Positions 24,890-32,647 are shown, counted from the stretch's first letter. The stretch is DNA of 64,000 nucleotides from Rhodococcus koreensis (GCF_900105905.1 NZ_FNSV01000005.1:7901501-7965500); one strand, 5' to 3'. Numbers and translations are program-made. Notes: generated by a model not told the origin, from the sequence alone.

Positions 24890-25639
24890 ATGGTCAACAA
24901 AGTCTTCGCAACGGCGGCCGAGGCCGTTGCCGACGTCCCCGACGGAGCGTCCCTCGCAGTGGGTGGCTTCGGCCTCGTCGGTATCCCCTCGGTCCTCATC
25001 GACGCCCTCCTCGCACAGGGTGCGACCGACCTCGAGACGGTCAGCAACAACTGCGGCACCGACGGTTTCGGTCTGGGTCTGCTCCTCGAGCAGCACCGGA
25101 TCCGGCGCACGATCAGCTCGTACGTCGGCGCCAACAAGGAATTCGCGCGGCAGTACCTCAGCGGAGAGCTGGAGGTCGAGCTCACCCCGCAGGGCACGCT
25201 GGCCGAACGCATGCGCGCCGGGGGAGCGGGCATCCCCGCCTTCTACACCCCCGCCGGTGTCGGAACGCAGGTCGCCGACGGCAGTCTGCCGATCCGCTAC
25301 GACGGCAAGGGCGGCATCGCGGTCGCCAGCAAGCCCAAGGAGACCCGCGAGTTCGACGGGGAGGCCTTCGTTCTCGAACGCGCCATCCGCACCGACTTCG
25401 CGCTGGTCCACGCGTGGAAGGGCGACCGGCTCGGCAACCTCGTGTACCGGGAGACGGCCCGCAACTTCAACCCCGACGCCGCGGGCGCCGGTCGCATCAC
25501 CATCGCGCAGGTCGAACACCTCGTCGAGCCCGGCGAGATCGACCCCGCCGAGGTGCACACCCCCGGCATCTTCGTCCAGCGTGTGGTCGAGGTCGGCAAG
25601 CAGGAAACGGGAATCGAGAACAGGACGGTGCGGGCATGA
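24890..25639 (+). CDS. pcaI: 3-Oxoadipate CoA-transferase, alpha subunit
   Basis: With PcaJ it transfers CoA from succinyl-CoA to 3-oxoadipate. 249 residues of the SCOT-A family, with the glycine-rich GGFGLVGIPSVLIDAL segment, ISSYVGANKEF and the signature ERMRAGGAGIPAFYTPAGVGT. ATG 24890 (MVNKVFATAAE) is preferred over an upstream start at 24851, which would place the start within the promoter. No clear ribosome binding site is present, which fits a leaderless message. The stop codon overlaps the pcaJ start (ATGA). Confidence 0.92.
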   Translation: MVNKVFATAAEAVADVPDGASLAVGGFGLVGIPSVLIDALLAQGATDLETVSNNCGTDGFGLGLLLEQHRIRRTISSYVGANKEFARQYLSGELEVELTPQGTLAERMRAGGAGIPAFYTPAGVGTQVADGSLPIRYDGKGGIAVASKPKETREFDGEAFVLERAIRTDFALVHAWKGDRLGNLVYRETARNFNPDAAGAGRITIAQVEHLVEPGEIDPAEVHTPGIFVQRVVEVGKQETGIENRTVRA

Positions 25640-26277
25640 GCTGGACGCGTGACGAGATGGCGGCCCGGGTCGCAGCCGAACTCGAGGACGGGCAGTACGT
25701 CAACCTCGGCATCGGCATGCCGACCCTGATCCCCGGCCACATCCCGGCCGGCAAGGACGTCATCCTGCACTCGGAGAACGGCATCCTCGGCGTCGGGCCG
25801 TACCCGACCGAGGACGAGGTCGACCCCGAGCTGATCAACGCGGGCAAGGAGACCATCACCGTGGTCGCCGGCGGCGCGTTCTTCTCCTCCTCCGACTCCT
25901 TCTCGATGATCCGCGGCGGCAGCGTCGACGTGGCCGTGCTCGGCGCCATGCAGGTCAGCAGCCACGGCGACCTGTCCAACTGGATGGTCCCCGGCGCCAT
26001 GGTCAAGGGCATGGGCGGCGCGATGGACCTCGTCCACGGCGCAGGCAAGGTCATCGTGATGATGGACCACGTCACCAAGAAGGGTGAGCACAAGATCCTC
26101 GAGGAGTGCACGCTGCCGTACACCGGCAAGCGCTGCGTCCAGAAGATCGTCACCGATCTCGCCGTCATCGACGTCACCCCCGACGGCCTGCGGCTCGTCG
26201 AGACCGCACCCGGCCACAGTGTCGAGGACGTCCAGGCGGCCACCGGCGCGAAACTCCTGGTCGACGCCACCGTCTAG
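25636..26277 (+). CDS. pcaJ: 3-Oxoadipate CoA-transferase, beta subunit
   Basis: 213 residues of the SCOT-B family. The catalytic glutamate is Glu47 in HSENGILGVG; further family segments are NLGIGMPTLIP, VVAGGAFFSSSDSFSMIRGG and ILEECTLPYTGKRCVQKIVTDLA. It overlaps pcaI by 4 bp, and the pair would form the alpha2-beta2 enzyme. The stop codon falls in a short tandem duplication and a hairpin follows. Confidence 0.93.
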   Translation: MSWTRDEMAARVAAELEDGQYVNLGIGMPTLIPGHIPAGKDVILHSENGILGVGPYPTEDEVDPELINAGKETITVVAGGAFFSSSDSFSMIRGGSVDVAVLGAMQVSSHGDLSNWMVPGAMVKGMGGAMDLVHGAGKVIVMMDHVTKKGEHKILEECTLPYTGKRCVQKIVTDLAVIDVTPDGLRLVETAPGHSVEDVQAATGAKLLVDATV

Positions 26278-26301
26278 AAGGTCCGACCTAGAAGGTCCGA
26301 C
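26274..26301 (+). repeat. Tandem 14-bp duplication over the pcaJ stop codon
   Basis: CTAGAAGGTCCGAC occurs twice head-to-tail (26274-26287 and 26288-26301). The first copy contains the TAG stop of pcaJ, so the duplication also duplicates an out-of-frame TAG. It looks like a recent slippage event. Confidence 0.85.
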
Positions 26302-26340
26302 CGGCCGCCGCCCGACACGAACCGCGGGTGGCGGCCGGTC
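26299..26340 (+). terminator. Probable terminator after pcaIJ
   Basis: An 11-bp perfect stem (GACCGGCCGCC at 26299-26309 with GGCGGCCGGTC at 26330-26340) encloses a 20-nt loop that may itself pair. A short GTTC follows instead of a T-run. Confidence 0.65.
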
Positions 26341-26380
26341 GTTCCCGCCCACAGCGATGGCAGGCCCGTACCCTCTGGGC

Positions 26381-27004
26381 ATGGGTGTGAGCGTGCGGGC
26401 CGCGACCAAATCCGACATCCCCGAACTGGCGCGGGTCCTCGCCGACGCGTTCTTCGACGACCCCGTGATGGTGTGGATGTGGCCGGATCCGAAGCGCAGG
26501 CGGCGTGGTCTGCCGAGGCTGTTCTCGGTGGAGATCCGCCATCACCACCTCGCCGGGGGCGGGGCCGAACTGGCCGAGGACGGCGACGGTGTGATCCGCG
26601 GGGCCGCCATGTGGGATCCGCCGGGCGGCTGGAAGGAGTCGACTTTGTCGTCGCTCCTCAGTCTGCCGGGGCTGGTCCGCGCGTTCGGCACCCGGCTGGG
26701 CGTCGGGGCCGCGGTGAGCGGAACCGTCGAAGACGCGCACCCGGTGGACCCCGAGCACTGGTACCTGGCGACGATCGGGACGTCGAGCACGGGGCGGGGT
26801 GGCGGCTACGGGACGGCGTTGTTGCGGTCGCGGCTCGACCGGTGTGATGCCGACGGCATCCCGGCGTACCTGGAGTCGAGCAAGAAGGACAACATTTCGT
26901 ACTACCAGCGGTTCGGCTTCGACGTCACCGGTGAGATCCGGATCCCGGACGGCGGGCCGACACTGTGGGCGATGTGGCGGGAACCCGTCCGCGTGAACCC
27001 TTAG
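26381..27004 (+). CDS. GNAT-family N-acetyltransferase
   Basis: A 207-residue acetyltransferase fold: VRAATKSDIPELARVLADAFFDD at the N-terminus, WYLATIGTSSTGRGGGYGTALL as the acetyl-CoA pyrophosphate loop (Q/RxxGxG/A type), and YLESSKKDNISYYQRFGFDVTGE in the last strand. The acceptor is unknown. The ATG at 26381 follows a TACCCT box by 6 nt with no ribosome binding site, so it is probably leaderless; the upstream open frame overlaps pcaJ and is rejected. Its stop codon lies inside the iron-box-like sequence in front of the next gene. Confidence 0.82.
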   Translation: MGVSVRAATKSDIPELARVLADAFFDDPVMVWMWPDPKRRRRGLPRLFSVEIRHHHLAGGGAELAEDGDGVIRGAAMWDPPGGWKESTLSSLLSLPGLVRAFGTRLGVGAAVSGTVEDAHPVDPEHWYLATIGTSSTGRGGGYGTALLRSRLDRCDADGIPAYLESSKKDNISYYQRFGFDVTGEIRIPDGGPTLWAMWREPVRVNP

Positions 27005-27030
27005 GCTAAGCTCGGCAAGCCTTACCTAAG
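27001..27030 (+). promoter_or_regulatory. IdeR/DtxR-type iron box
   Basis: TTAGGCTAAGCT (27001-27012) and the following GGCAAGCCTTACCTAA give two overlapping partial matches (about 12 and 13 of 19) to the actinobacterial iron box TTAGGTTAGGCTAACCTAA. The element starts within the GNAT stop codon and lies 36 bp before the siderophore-binding lipoprotein gene, so iron repression of that gene is likely. Confidence 0.65.
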
Positions 27031-27065
27031 TGGATCGGAAACCTGGTAGACGAGAGGGTCGCCGC

Positions 27066-28073
27066 ATGAACGTGGGACAACAGAGGATCGGCGTCAGCCG
27101 ACGCGGATTCCTCCTGGGTACCGGGGGAGCGCTGCTCGCGTTCGCCGCGGCCTGCAGCAGCTCGGACGGCGAAGGCGGCGGCAACGAGCCCACGGGCCCC
27201 ATCGTCGCCCACAAGTACGGCGAAACCCAGGTGCCGACGGACCCGCAGCGCATCGTCAGCGTCGGCTACAACGACCAGGACACGATCCTCGCGCTCGGTG
27301 GCCCGCTGGCAGGCACGTTCGACTGGTACGGCGACTACCCCTACGGCGTGTGGCCGTGGGCGCAGGACCTCCTCGGCGACGCGAAGCCGGAGATCGTCGG
27401 CACGGCGTCCACCAACATCGACTTCGAGAAGGTCGCCGCGGTCGCACCGGACCTGGTGGTCGGCACCTACTCCGGCCTCACCCAGGCCCAGTACGACAAG
27501 CTCAGCGCCATCGCGCCGACGATCGCGCAGCCCAAGGAGTTCGCCGACTACGGCGTCCCGTGGCAGGACCAGACGCGGATTCTCGGCGACGCACTCGGCA
27601 AGAAGGACAAGGCCGCCGAACTCGTGTCCGGCGTCGAGACGCAGTTCGCCGACGTCCGGGCCGCCAACCCGGCGTTCGCGGGAAAGACCGTCCTCGTCGG
27701 TGCGCTCAAGGGACCGGGACAGTTCGGTGTGTACGGCCCGGAGGACCCGAAGGTCCGCTTCTTCACCGAACTCGGTTTCGTGAACCCCCCTGTGACGGAA
27801 CAGATCACCGGCAACTTCGCGGAAATCAGCACGGAACAGCTGTCGCTGGCGAACGTCGACCTCCTCGTCTGGTACGCGGGCGGCGGCTACGGCGACAAGC
27901 TGCGCGCGGAACTCGACAAGACGCCGATCTATCAGGAACTCGACGTGGTGAAGGCCGGCCGCACGATCACGCTCGAGGACGACGCCGCCGAGGCGATGGC
28001 GTGGAGCACCGTACTGAGCCTGCCGTACGCACTGAACGAGATCCCGCCGCGGGTCGCGCCCCTGCTCGCCTGA
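27066..28073 (+). CDS. Iron-siderophore ABC transporter substrate-binding lipoprotein (FecB/FhuD type, Tat signal)
   Basis: A 335-residue class III binding protein. The N-terminus carries a twin-arginine motif SRRGFLLG (residues 11-18) and a lipobox ending AAAC with Cys30, so the protein is probably exported folded and lipid-anchored. The mature part shows the FecB-type pattern: PTDPQRIVSVGYNDQDTILALG, KVAAVAPDLVVGTYSGL and NVDLLVWYAGG. ATG 27066 is preceded by GAGAGG; the reading frame open before it (27030) lies in the promoter. No permease or ATPase gene is next to it, so it must share a transporter encoded elsewhere. The iron box upstream supports a role in ferric siderophore uptake. Confidence 0.87.
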   Translation: MNVGQQRIGVSRRGFLLGTGGALLAFAAACSSSDGEGGGNEPTGPIVAHKYGETQVPTDPQRIVSVGYNDQDTILALGGPLAGTFDWYGDYPYGVWPWAQDLLGDAKPEIVGTASTNIDFEKVAAVAPDLVVGTYSGLTQAQYDKLSAIAPTIAQPKEFADYGVPWQDQTRILGDALGKKDKAAELVSGVETQFADVRAANPAFAGKTVLVGALKGPGQFGVYGPEDPKVRFFTELGFVNPPVTEQITGNFAEISTEQLSLANVDLLVWYAGGGYGDKLRAELDKTPIYQELDVVKAGRTITLEDDAAEAMAWSTVLSLPYALNEIPPRVAPLLA

Positions 28074-28119
28074 GACGCGGATGTGTGACGGTGAGCCCGG
28101 TTCGTGATACCAACGACTC

Positions 28120-30168
28120 GTGACCGCCATTCCTGAACTCCACGCCGGAACTCCTTTCGACGACCTCGACGACTATCTCGCGCTCGGTCGCGTCGGCGGC
28201 CTCGCGCTGTCGGCGGACGGGCGAAGGCTCGTCGTCGCGCAGTCGACGCTCGACGAGAAGTCGACGAAGTACGTCACCGCGCTGTGGGAGATCGATCCCA
28301 CCGGCGAGTTCGCGGCGCGCAGGCTCACCCGCGGCCGCACCGGGGAGTCCAACGCGACGTTCACCAGTGACGGCGACCTGCTCTTCACGTCTTCCCGGCC
28401 GACGCAGGACGAGGACGACCTTCCCGACGACCTGTGGCGCCTGCCCGCGCGGGGCGGCGAGGCCGTGATCGTCGCGCGACGCGGCGGCGGCATCACCGGT
28501 GTGCGTGCGGCCCGGTGCGCGCCGCGTTTCGTCGTCACCACGGGCGTTCTGGGGAGATCCGGCGAGTCCGCCGACGACGAGCGGGTGCGCGCCGAGCGCA
28601 AGGAGAAGAAGGTCTCGGCGATCCTGCACACGGGCTACCCGATCCGCTACTGGGACCACGATCTCGGTCCCGACGTGCCCCACCTGCTGTCCGCCCCGCT
28701 GGACGCGCTCGCGGAGAACGGGCAGGAGCCGCAGCTCACCGACCTCACACCGATGCCGGGTCCGGCGCTGCGGGAGGCGGACTACGCGCTGAGCGACGAC
28801 GGCGCGTTCGTCGTGACGTCGTGGACGGTTCCCGGCCCGCTGGCGTCGATCCGGAACATCCTGGTGCGCGTCGACACCGAGACGGGGGCGCGCACCGTCC
28901 TCGTCGACGACGGCGACGCCGACCTGTCGGACCCGGTGATCTCCCCGGACGGACGGCACGTCGTGTTCACGCGGGAATCGCATGCGACACCCGACTCCGC
29001 GCCGCGATTCACGCTGCACCGGTACAGCTTCGACACCGGCACCGTCACGGACGTGGCGCCCGGATGGGACCGGTGGGCCACGTCCGTGGCCTGGTTGTCC
29101 GATGGCTCGGGTCTCCTCGTGACCGCCGACGACCGCGGGCGCGCACCGATCTTCCTCCTCCGCGACGGCGCGGACCCCACGCCGGTCACGACCGACGACT
29201 CCGCCTACACCGACCTGCAGGTCGCTCCGGACGGGTCGACGGTGTTCGCGCTGCGGGCGTCGTACGCGGCGCCGCCGCACCCGGTGCGCATCGACATCAC
29301 CACCGGCGCCGTGTCGCTGCTGAAGGCGCCCGCGGACCTCCCCGAACTCCCGGGCACGCTGACGGAGGTCGAGACGGTCGCCGCGGACGGCGCGGCGGTG
29401 CGCGCGTGGCTCGCGGTGCCGACCGGCGCCTCTGCCCACGCGCCGGTGCCGCTCGCGCTGTGGGTGCACGGCGGCCCCCTGGGTTCGTGGAACACCTGGT
29501 CGTGGCGGTGGAACCCGTGGCTTCTGGTGGCGCGGGGATACGCCGTGCTGCTGCCGGATCCGGCCCTGTCCACCGGCTACGGGCAGGCGTTCGTCGAACG
29601 CGGCTGGGGGAAGTGGGGCAAGGCGCCGTACACCGACCTCATGTCGATCACCGACGCCGCGGTGGCGCTGCCCGAGATCGACGAGAAGCGCACCGCGGCG
29701 ATGGGCGGATCATTCGGCGGATACATGGCCAACTGGATCGCCGGGCACACCGACCGGTTCAAGGCGATCGTCACCCACGCGAGCCTGTGGGCGCTGGACC
29801 AGTTCGGCCCCACCACCGACGCCGCCTGGTACTGGCAGCGGGAGATGACGCCCGAGATGGCGGTGGAGAACTCACCACACCTGTACGTCGCGGACATCGT
29901 GACACCGATGCTGGTCATCCACGGCGACAAGGACTTTCGCGTCCCGATCGGTGACGGGTTGCGGCTGTGGTTCGAGCTGCTGTCCGAGTCGGGGTTGCCC
30001 GCGGACGACGACGGGGTCACCGACCACCGCTTCCTCTACTTCCCCGACGAGAACCACTGGATCCTCACCCCGCAGAACGCGAAGGTCTGGTACCAGGTGG
30101 TGCTGTCGTTCCTCTCGGAGCACGTGCGGGGCGAGGACGTCGCGCTGCCCGAGATCCTGGGCAAGTAG
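28120..30168 (+). CDS. S9-family prolyl oligopeptidase/dipeptidyl peptidase-like serine peptidase
   Basis: A 682-residue cytoplasmic-type protein with an N-terminal beta-propeller of WD/TolB-like repeats (about 1-430; no signal peptide) and a C-terminal alpha/beta hydrolase. The catalytic triad is visible as Ser531 (GGSFGGYM), Asp605 (HGDKDFRVP) and His646 (DENHWI). The oxyanion and substrate region WVHGGPLGSW is typical of S9C acylaminoacyl peptidases. GTG 28120 is 8 nt after GATACC, and no ribosome binding site is seen, suggesting a leaderless start. Physiological substrates are unknown; release of acylated or short peptides is the family role. Confidence 0.88.
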   Translation: MTAIPELHAGTPFDDLDDYLALGRVGGLALSADGRRLVVAQSTLDEKSTKYVTALWEIDPTGEFAARRLTRGRTGESNATFTSDGDLLFTSSRPTQDEDDLPDDLWRLPARGGEAVIVARRGGGITGVRAARCAPRFVVTTGVLGRSGESADDERVRAERKEKKVSAILHTGYPIRYWDHDLGPDVPHLLSAPLDALAENGQEPQLTDLTPMPGPALREADYALSDDGAFVVTSWTVPGPLASIRNILVRVDTETGARTVLVDDGDADLSDPVISPDGRHVVFTRESHATPDSAPRFTLHRYSFDTGTVTDVAPGWDRWATSVAWLSDGSGLLVTADDRGRAPIFLLRDGADPTPVTTDDSAYTDLQVAPDGSTVFALRASYAAPPHPVRIDITTGAVSLLKAPADLPELPGTLTEVETVAADGAAVRAWLAVPTGASAHAPVPLALWVHGGPLGSWNTWSWRWNPWLLVARGYAVLLPDPALSTGYGQAFVERGWGKWGKAPYTDLMSITDAAVALPEIDEKRTAAMGGSFGGYMANWIAGHTDRFKAIVTHASLWALDQFGPTTDAAWYWQREMTPEMAVENSPHLYVADIVTPMLVIHGDKDFRVPIGDGLRLWFELLSESGLPADDDGVTDHRFLYFPDENHWILTPQNAKVWYQVVLSFLSEHVRGEDVALPEILGK

Positions 30169-30211
30169 GCGTCAGCAGGTAGGGCGGGGGCAGGGGCCGC
30201 GCCGGGCGGAG

Positions 30212-30472
30212 TCACGCCCGCCTCTCGCGGCCCCGGTCGAACTCCTTGCCGCCCCACACCCCGGACTGAGCGGTCGCCCTGGCGAAGAGCTCACAGCGGA
30301 TCCGCAGCGCGCAGTGCCGGCACACGTCACGCGCGTACGCGAAATCCTCTGTCGGGAAAGGGAACCACCGGTCCGGCTCGGGGTCGTTGCGGCACGCGGC
30401 GTCGACCCATCCGGCGGGATCGTCGGAGACGGGCAGCAGTGTGGACAGGGTGGTGTCCAGGACGTCGGTCAT
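30212..30472 (-). CDS. WhiB-family iron-sulfur transcriptional regulator
   Basis: An 86-residue Wbl protein. The four cluster-binding cysteines are Cys27, Cys51, Cys54 and Cys60 (C-x23-C-x2-C-x5-C), followed by the GVWGG turn at 71-75 and a basic C-terminal tail EFDRGRERRA that would touch DNA or sigma factor. Wbl proteins hold a 4Fe-4S cluster and respond to oxygen, nitric oxide or redox state. It lies 64 nt downstream of the HNH nuclease gene on the same strand. I do not assign it to a named WhiB subclass. Confidence 0.93.
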   Translation of the reverse strand: MTDVLDTTLSTLLPVSDDPAGWVDAACRNDPEPDRWFPFPTEDFAYARDVCRHCALRIRCELFARATAQSGVWGGKEFDRGRERRA

Positions 30473-30536
30473 CGGGAAATCTCCCCTTTCCGGGAGAACT
30501 CGGTCGGTGGAGGCGGAATACCCGGGGATCTCGCGG

Positions 30537-31088
30537 CTACACCGCCGCGAGATCCCGCCAGATCTGCCGTTGCGCCTTTTCGATGTGCCGCGGCGCCTTC
30601 GGCTCCCACAGGAGCGGCATCCCTGCCTCCTCCGGTGTGCGATCGGCCTTCCTCTGGTTACAGGGGGCGCAGCACGCCACGAGGTTGGCCCACGTGTTCG
30701 GGCCGCCGCGGCTCCTCGGCAGCACGTGATCGATCGTCGTCGCGACCGGTTCGGCGCAGTAGCCGCAACGATTGCGGTCGCGACGGAACACGCCCGCGAA
30801 CGTCGCGCGACTGCTGTCGGTCACCAGCACGGAGTGCTGGACGTAGACGTACCGCAGCAGACGGATGGTCTGCGGCAGGCTGATCTCGACGTGCTGCGAC
30901 CGGATCGAAAACGGCGGCTCCCGATCGGTGACCGTCTCGGCCGCGCCGACACTGATCAGCACTACTGCGCGTTCCGCGGGAATCTCACAGAGCGCCTCGT
31001 ATGTGACGTTGAGGACCAGCACGGCCGCGCGTGACCAGGTGCGGGCGTCGAGGGTGGTCGAGGGCGGGTTACGGGATACGTACCTCAC
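30537..31088 (-). CDS. HNH endonuclease family protein
   Basis: A 183-residue protein with a C-terminal HNH nuclease domain: RCGYCAEPVATTIDHVLPRSRGGPNTWANLVACCAPCNQRKAD shown here in parts as RCGYC, TTIDHVLPRSRGG and CCAPCNQRK. The two C-x2-C pairs bind structural zinc and the DHV histidine is catalytic. The N-terminal part (VLVLNVTYEALCEIPAERAVVLI) is the conserved lead domain of a widespread actinobacterial family. It begins with GTG 31088; upstream alternatives are weak. Function is unknown; such stand-alone HNH proteins are not part of a visible phage or restriction system here. Confidence 0.82.
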   Translation of the reverse strand: MRYVSRNPPSTTLDARTWSRAAVLVLNVTYEALCEIPAERAVVLISVGAAETVTDREPPFSIRSQHVEISLPQTIRLLRYVYVQHSVLVTDSSRATFAGVFRRDRNRCGYCAEPVATTIDHVLPRSRGGPNTWANLVACCAPCNQRKADRTPEEAGMPLLWEPKAPRHIEKAQRQIWRDLAAV

Positions 31089-31160
31089 GGGTGTTCTCGG
31101 TTCTGTCGTCGGTTCGCGGCGGTGGAGGCACGCCGGGCGACGGTCGTCGATTCCGGCGTG

Positions 31161-31289
31161 TCAGGCGGAGCGCTGGGTCTTCGCGGCGGGCATGATCCCG
31201 CGTTCGCCTTGCCTGCCGGCGGGGAAGGATGCGGCGCCCGTGCGTGACGGCTGCAACCGGGCTGCGCTTGCTGTGGGCAGTGCGCGCAT
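31161..31289 (-). CDS. Possible small protein, 42 residues
   Basis: A short frame beginning with ATG at 31289 and ending 72 nt before the HNH gene. It has a very strong ribosome binding site (GGAAGGAAG, 5 nt spacing) and encodes a basic, Ala/Arg/Ser-rich peptide (MRALPTASAARLQPS...) with no recognisable domain. It could be an unannotated small protein, a leader peptide for the HNH gene, or chance. The strong start signal is the only real support. Confidence 0.35.
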   Translation of the reverse strand: MRALPTASAARLQPSRTGAASFPAGRQGERGIMPAAKTQRSA

Positions 31290-31308
31290 CGCTACTTCCT
31301 TCCTCGAG

Positions 31309-31338
31309 TCGACGTGTGAACCGATCGGAACACGTCGA
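31309..31338. repeat. Nested inverted repeat upstream of the small ORF
   Basis: TCGACGTGT (31309-31317) and ACACGTCGA (31330-31338) form a perfect 9-bp inverted repeat; the 12-nt centre contains a second perfect palindrome, CCGATCGG (31321-31328). It lies in the 415-bp space between the HNH gene and mihF, 20 bp before the small ORF start on the minus strand. It may be an operator or RNA hairpin. The rest of the space up to mihF also has a weaker GTAGCG-N7-CGCTAC repeat at 31450-31468 and no other gene. Confidence 0.6.
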
Positions 31339-31503
31339 GCATGACACAGCGCACCGCCCGCGTCCTGGCAATTTTCGCGCCGTCGGACCTGTGAGCCGGG
31401 GCGTGTCGAATCGGACAGGACGCGCGACACGTCCGATGGATGCGGTGAAGTAGCGGTTCTCTCGCTACGGTGTTCGATACGTACCCCGAATGAAGGAGAC
31501 ACC

Positions 31504-31815
31504 GTGGCACTTCCACAGCTCACTGACGAACAGCGGGCAGCAGCTCTCGAGAAGGCCGCCGCCGCTCGTAAGGCACGCGCAGAGCTCAAGGACAAGCTCA
31601 AGTCCGGTGACATCACCCTCAAGCAGGTCCTTTCCAAGGCCGATGTCGACGACATCATCGGAAAGACCAAGGTCAGCGCCATTCTGGAAGCCCTGCCGAA
31701 GATCGGCAAGGTGAAGGCCCAGGAGATCATGGCCAACCTGGAGATCGCCCCGACGCGCCGCCTCCGTGGCCTCGGTGACCGTCAGCGCGACGCCCTGCTG
31801 GCGCACTTCAGCTGA
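31504..31815 (+). CDS. mihF: Actinobacterial integration host factor (mIHF)
   Basis: A 103-residue nucleoid protein. The all-helical N-terminal half (LTDEQRAAALEKAAAARKARAELKDKLKSGDI in parts) leads into an H2TH-like DNA-binding core: SAILEALPKIGKVKAQEIMANLEIAPTRRLRGLG. It bends and compacts DNA and is essential in mycobacteria; it is unrelated to the enteric IHF. GTG 31504 has an AAGGAG site 6 nt upstream. The family is usually described with about 105 residues, as here. Confidence 0.93.
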   Translation: MALPQLTDEQRAAALEKAAAARKARAELKDKLKSGDITLKQVLSKADVDDIIGKTKVSAILEALPKIGKVKAQEIMANLEIAPTRRLRGLGDRQRDALLAHFS

Positions 31816-31823
31816 CACGTTCC

Positions 31824-31868
31824 CCGGGTGCCCGCCCCATCGCCTTCCGGCGACGGGCGGGCGCCCGG
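31824..31868 (+). terminator. Terminator after mihF
   Basis: CCGGGTGCCCGCCC (31824-31837) pairs with GGGCGGGCGCCCGG (31855-31868), 13 Watson-Crick pairs plus one G-T, around a 17-nt loop. The tail is T/C-rich. Confidence 0.8.
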
Positions 31869-31897
31869 ACGCGTCTTTCCTGCCCTCTGCCCCGCTA

Positions 31898-31951
31898 GTG
31901 CAACCTGAGGGTTGCGCAAGGAACCGTCGATGTGCAACCGTGGGGTAGCAC
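31898..31951 (+). promoter_or_regulatory. Two CAACC-N4-GGTTG operator-like palindromes
   Basis: GTGCAACC-TGAG-GGTTGCGC (31898-31917) and GTGCAACC-GTGG-GGTAGCAC (31932-31951) are two copies of one palindrome, each with 7 of 8 arm positions paired, with centres 34 bp apart. The second ends 17 bp before the SRPBCC gene start. CAACC-N4-GGTTG resembles the operators I associate with ArsR-type repressors that control SRPBCC genes, but no such repressor is encoded nearby. Confidence 0.6.
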
Positions 31952-31968
31952 ATTGTCGAGAGGTGAGG

Positions 31969-32436
31969 ATGATCACGAGCGTTGCGGATACGTCCCAGGA
32001 CAGGATCGAGCGCGAGATCCAGATCGACGCCCCCATGGAGCGGGTGTTCCGGCTGGTGAGTGAACCCGGCTGGTTCATCGGCGACGGAGATCCCGGCAAG
32101 ACCACCACCACACGCGAAGGCGACGTCTTCGTCGTGGAGTTCCCCCCGTACGGACGCTTCCCGATTCTTCCCGTGAAGTCCGACGCTCCCCACTACGTCT
32201 CGTTCCGCGGCGGAGACGATCCCGCACGGCCCCTCGTGGAGGGCACGTCCACCCTGGTCGAATTCTTCCTGTCCGAGCGGGACGGTGGCACCCTGCTGCG
32301 CGTCGTCGAGTCCGGATTCGCCGCCCTGTACCCGCGCGCCGAGCGTCGCGCGTCCGCTATCGAGGGCAATGTCGAAGGCTGGGAGATTCAGCTCGTGTTC
32401 GCCAAGCAGGACGCCGAAAGCGGCCGGGGCGAATAG
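31969..32436 (+). CDS. SRPBCC (AHSA1-like) domain protein
   Basis: A 155-residue START/SRPBCC-fold protein: it begins with the typical RIEREIQIDAPMERVFRLVSEPGWFIGDGD, has TLVEFFLSERDGGTLLRVVESGF in the central strands and ends in the long helix AIEGNVEGWEIQLVFAKQ. These proteins bind hydrophobic ligands in a deep pocket; many sit in ArsR-regulated two-gene operons. ATG 31969 follows GAGAGG by 5 nt; a start at 31912 would add 19 residues but would lie within the operators. Ligand and role unknown. Confidence 0.78.
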   Translation: MITSVADTSQDRIEREIQIDAPMERVFRLVSEPGWFIGDGDPGKTTTTREGDVFVVEFPPYGRFPILPVKSDAPHYVSFRGGDDPARPLVEGTSTLVEFFLSERDGGTLLRVVESGFAALYPRAERRASAIEGNVEGWEIQLVFAKQDAESGRGE

Positions 32437-32453
32437 TGCGGTGGCTGATGTGT

Positions 32454-32496
32454 CGACCTCGCTGACCGCAGTCGGGGGTTGCGGTCAGCGAGGTCG
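32454..32496 (+). terminator. Terminator after the SRPBCC gene
   Basis: A perfect 17-bp stem (32454-32470 with 32480-32496) and a 9-nt loop lie 18 nt past the stop codon. No T-run follows. Confidence 0.82.
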
Positions 32497-32628
32497 GTGT
32501 GCCGCCGGTTCCGGCAGGCGCGCCCGGATAGTCGTCGGGTCAGCGCATTTCGTTACCACCGGCGCGCCATCGCCGTGTCGCCGCCGATCGGCGGGGGTTT
32601 CGATGCATACTCGACATTCTCGAGTGGT

Positions 32629-32647
32629 TGCCGCATCGGATGCGGCA
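32629..32647 (+). promoter_or_regulatory. Perfect palindrome in front of the 50-residue ORF
   Basis: TGCCGCATC-G-GATGCGGCA is a perfect 9+1+9 palindrome that ends 19 nt before the TTG start, just upstream of the ribosome binding site. It may be an operator or an RNA hairpin controlling the small gene. Confidence 0.5.

Noticed and set aside
30212..31338. Phage remnant suggested by the HNH nuclease, WhiB and mIHF genes
   Set aside because: No integrase, terminase, structural gene or attachment repeats; all three are common chromosomal actinobacterial families.
31069..31371. 100-codon minus-strand frame across the HNH-mihF space
   Set aside because: No ribosome binding site, very high Arg content, and it overlaps the HNH gene start and the better-initiated 42-codon ORF in another frame.
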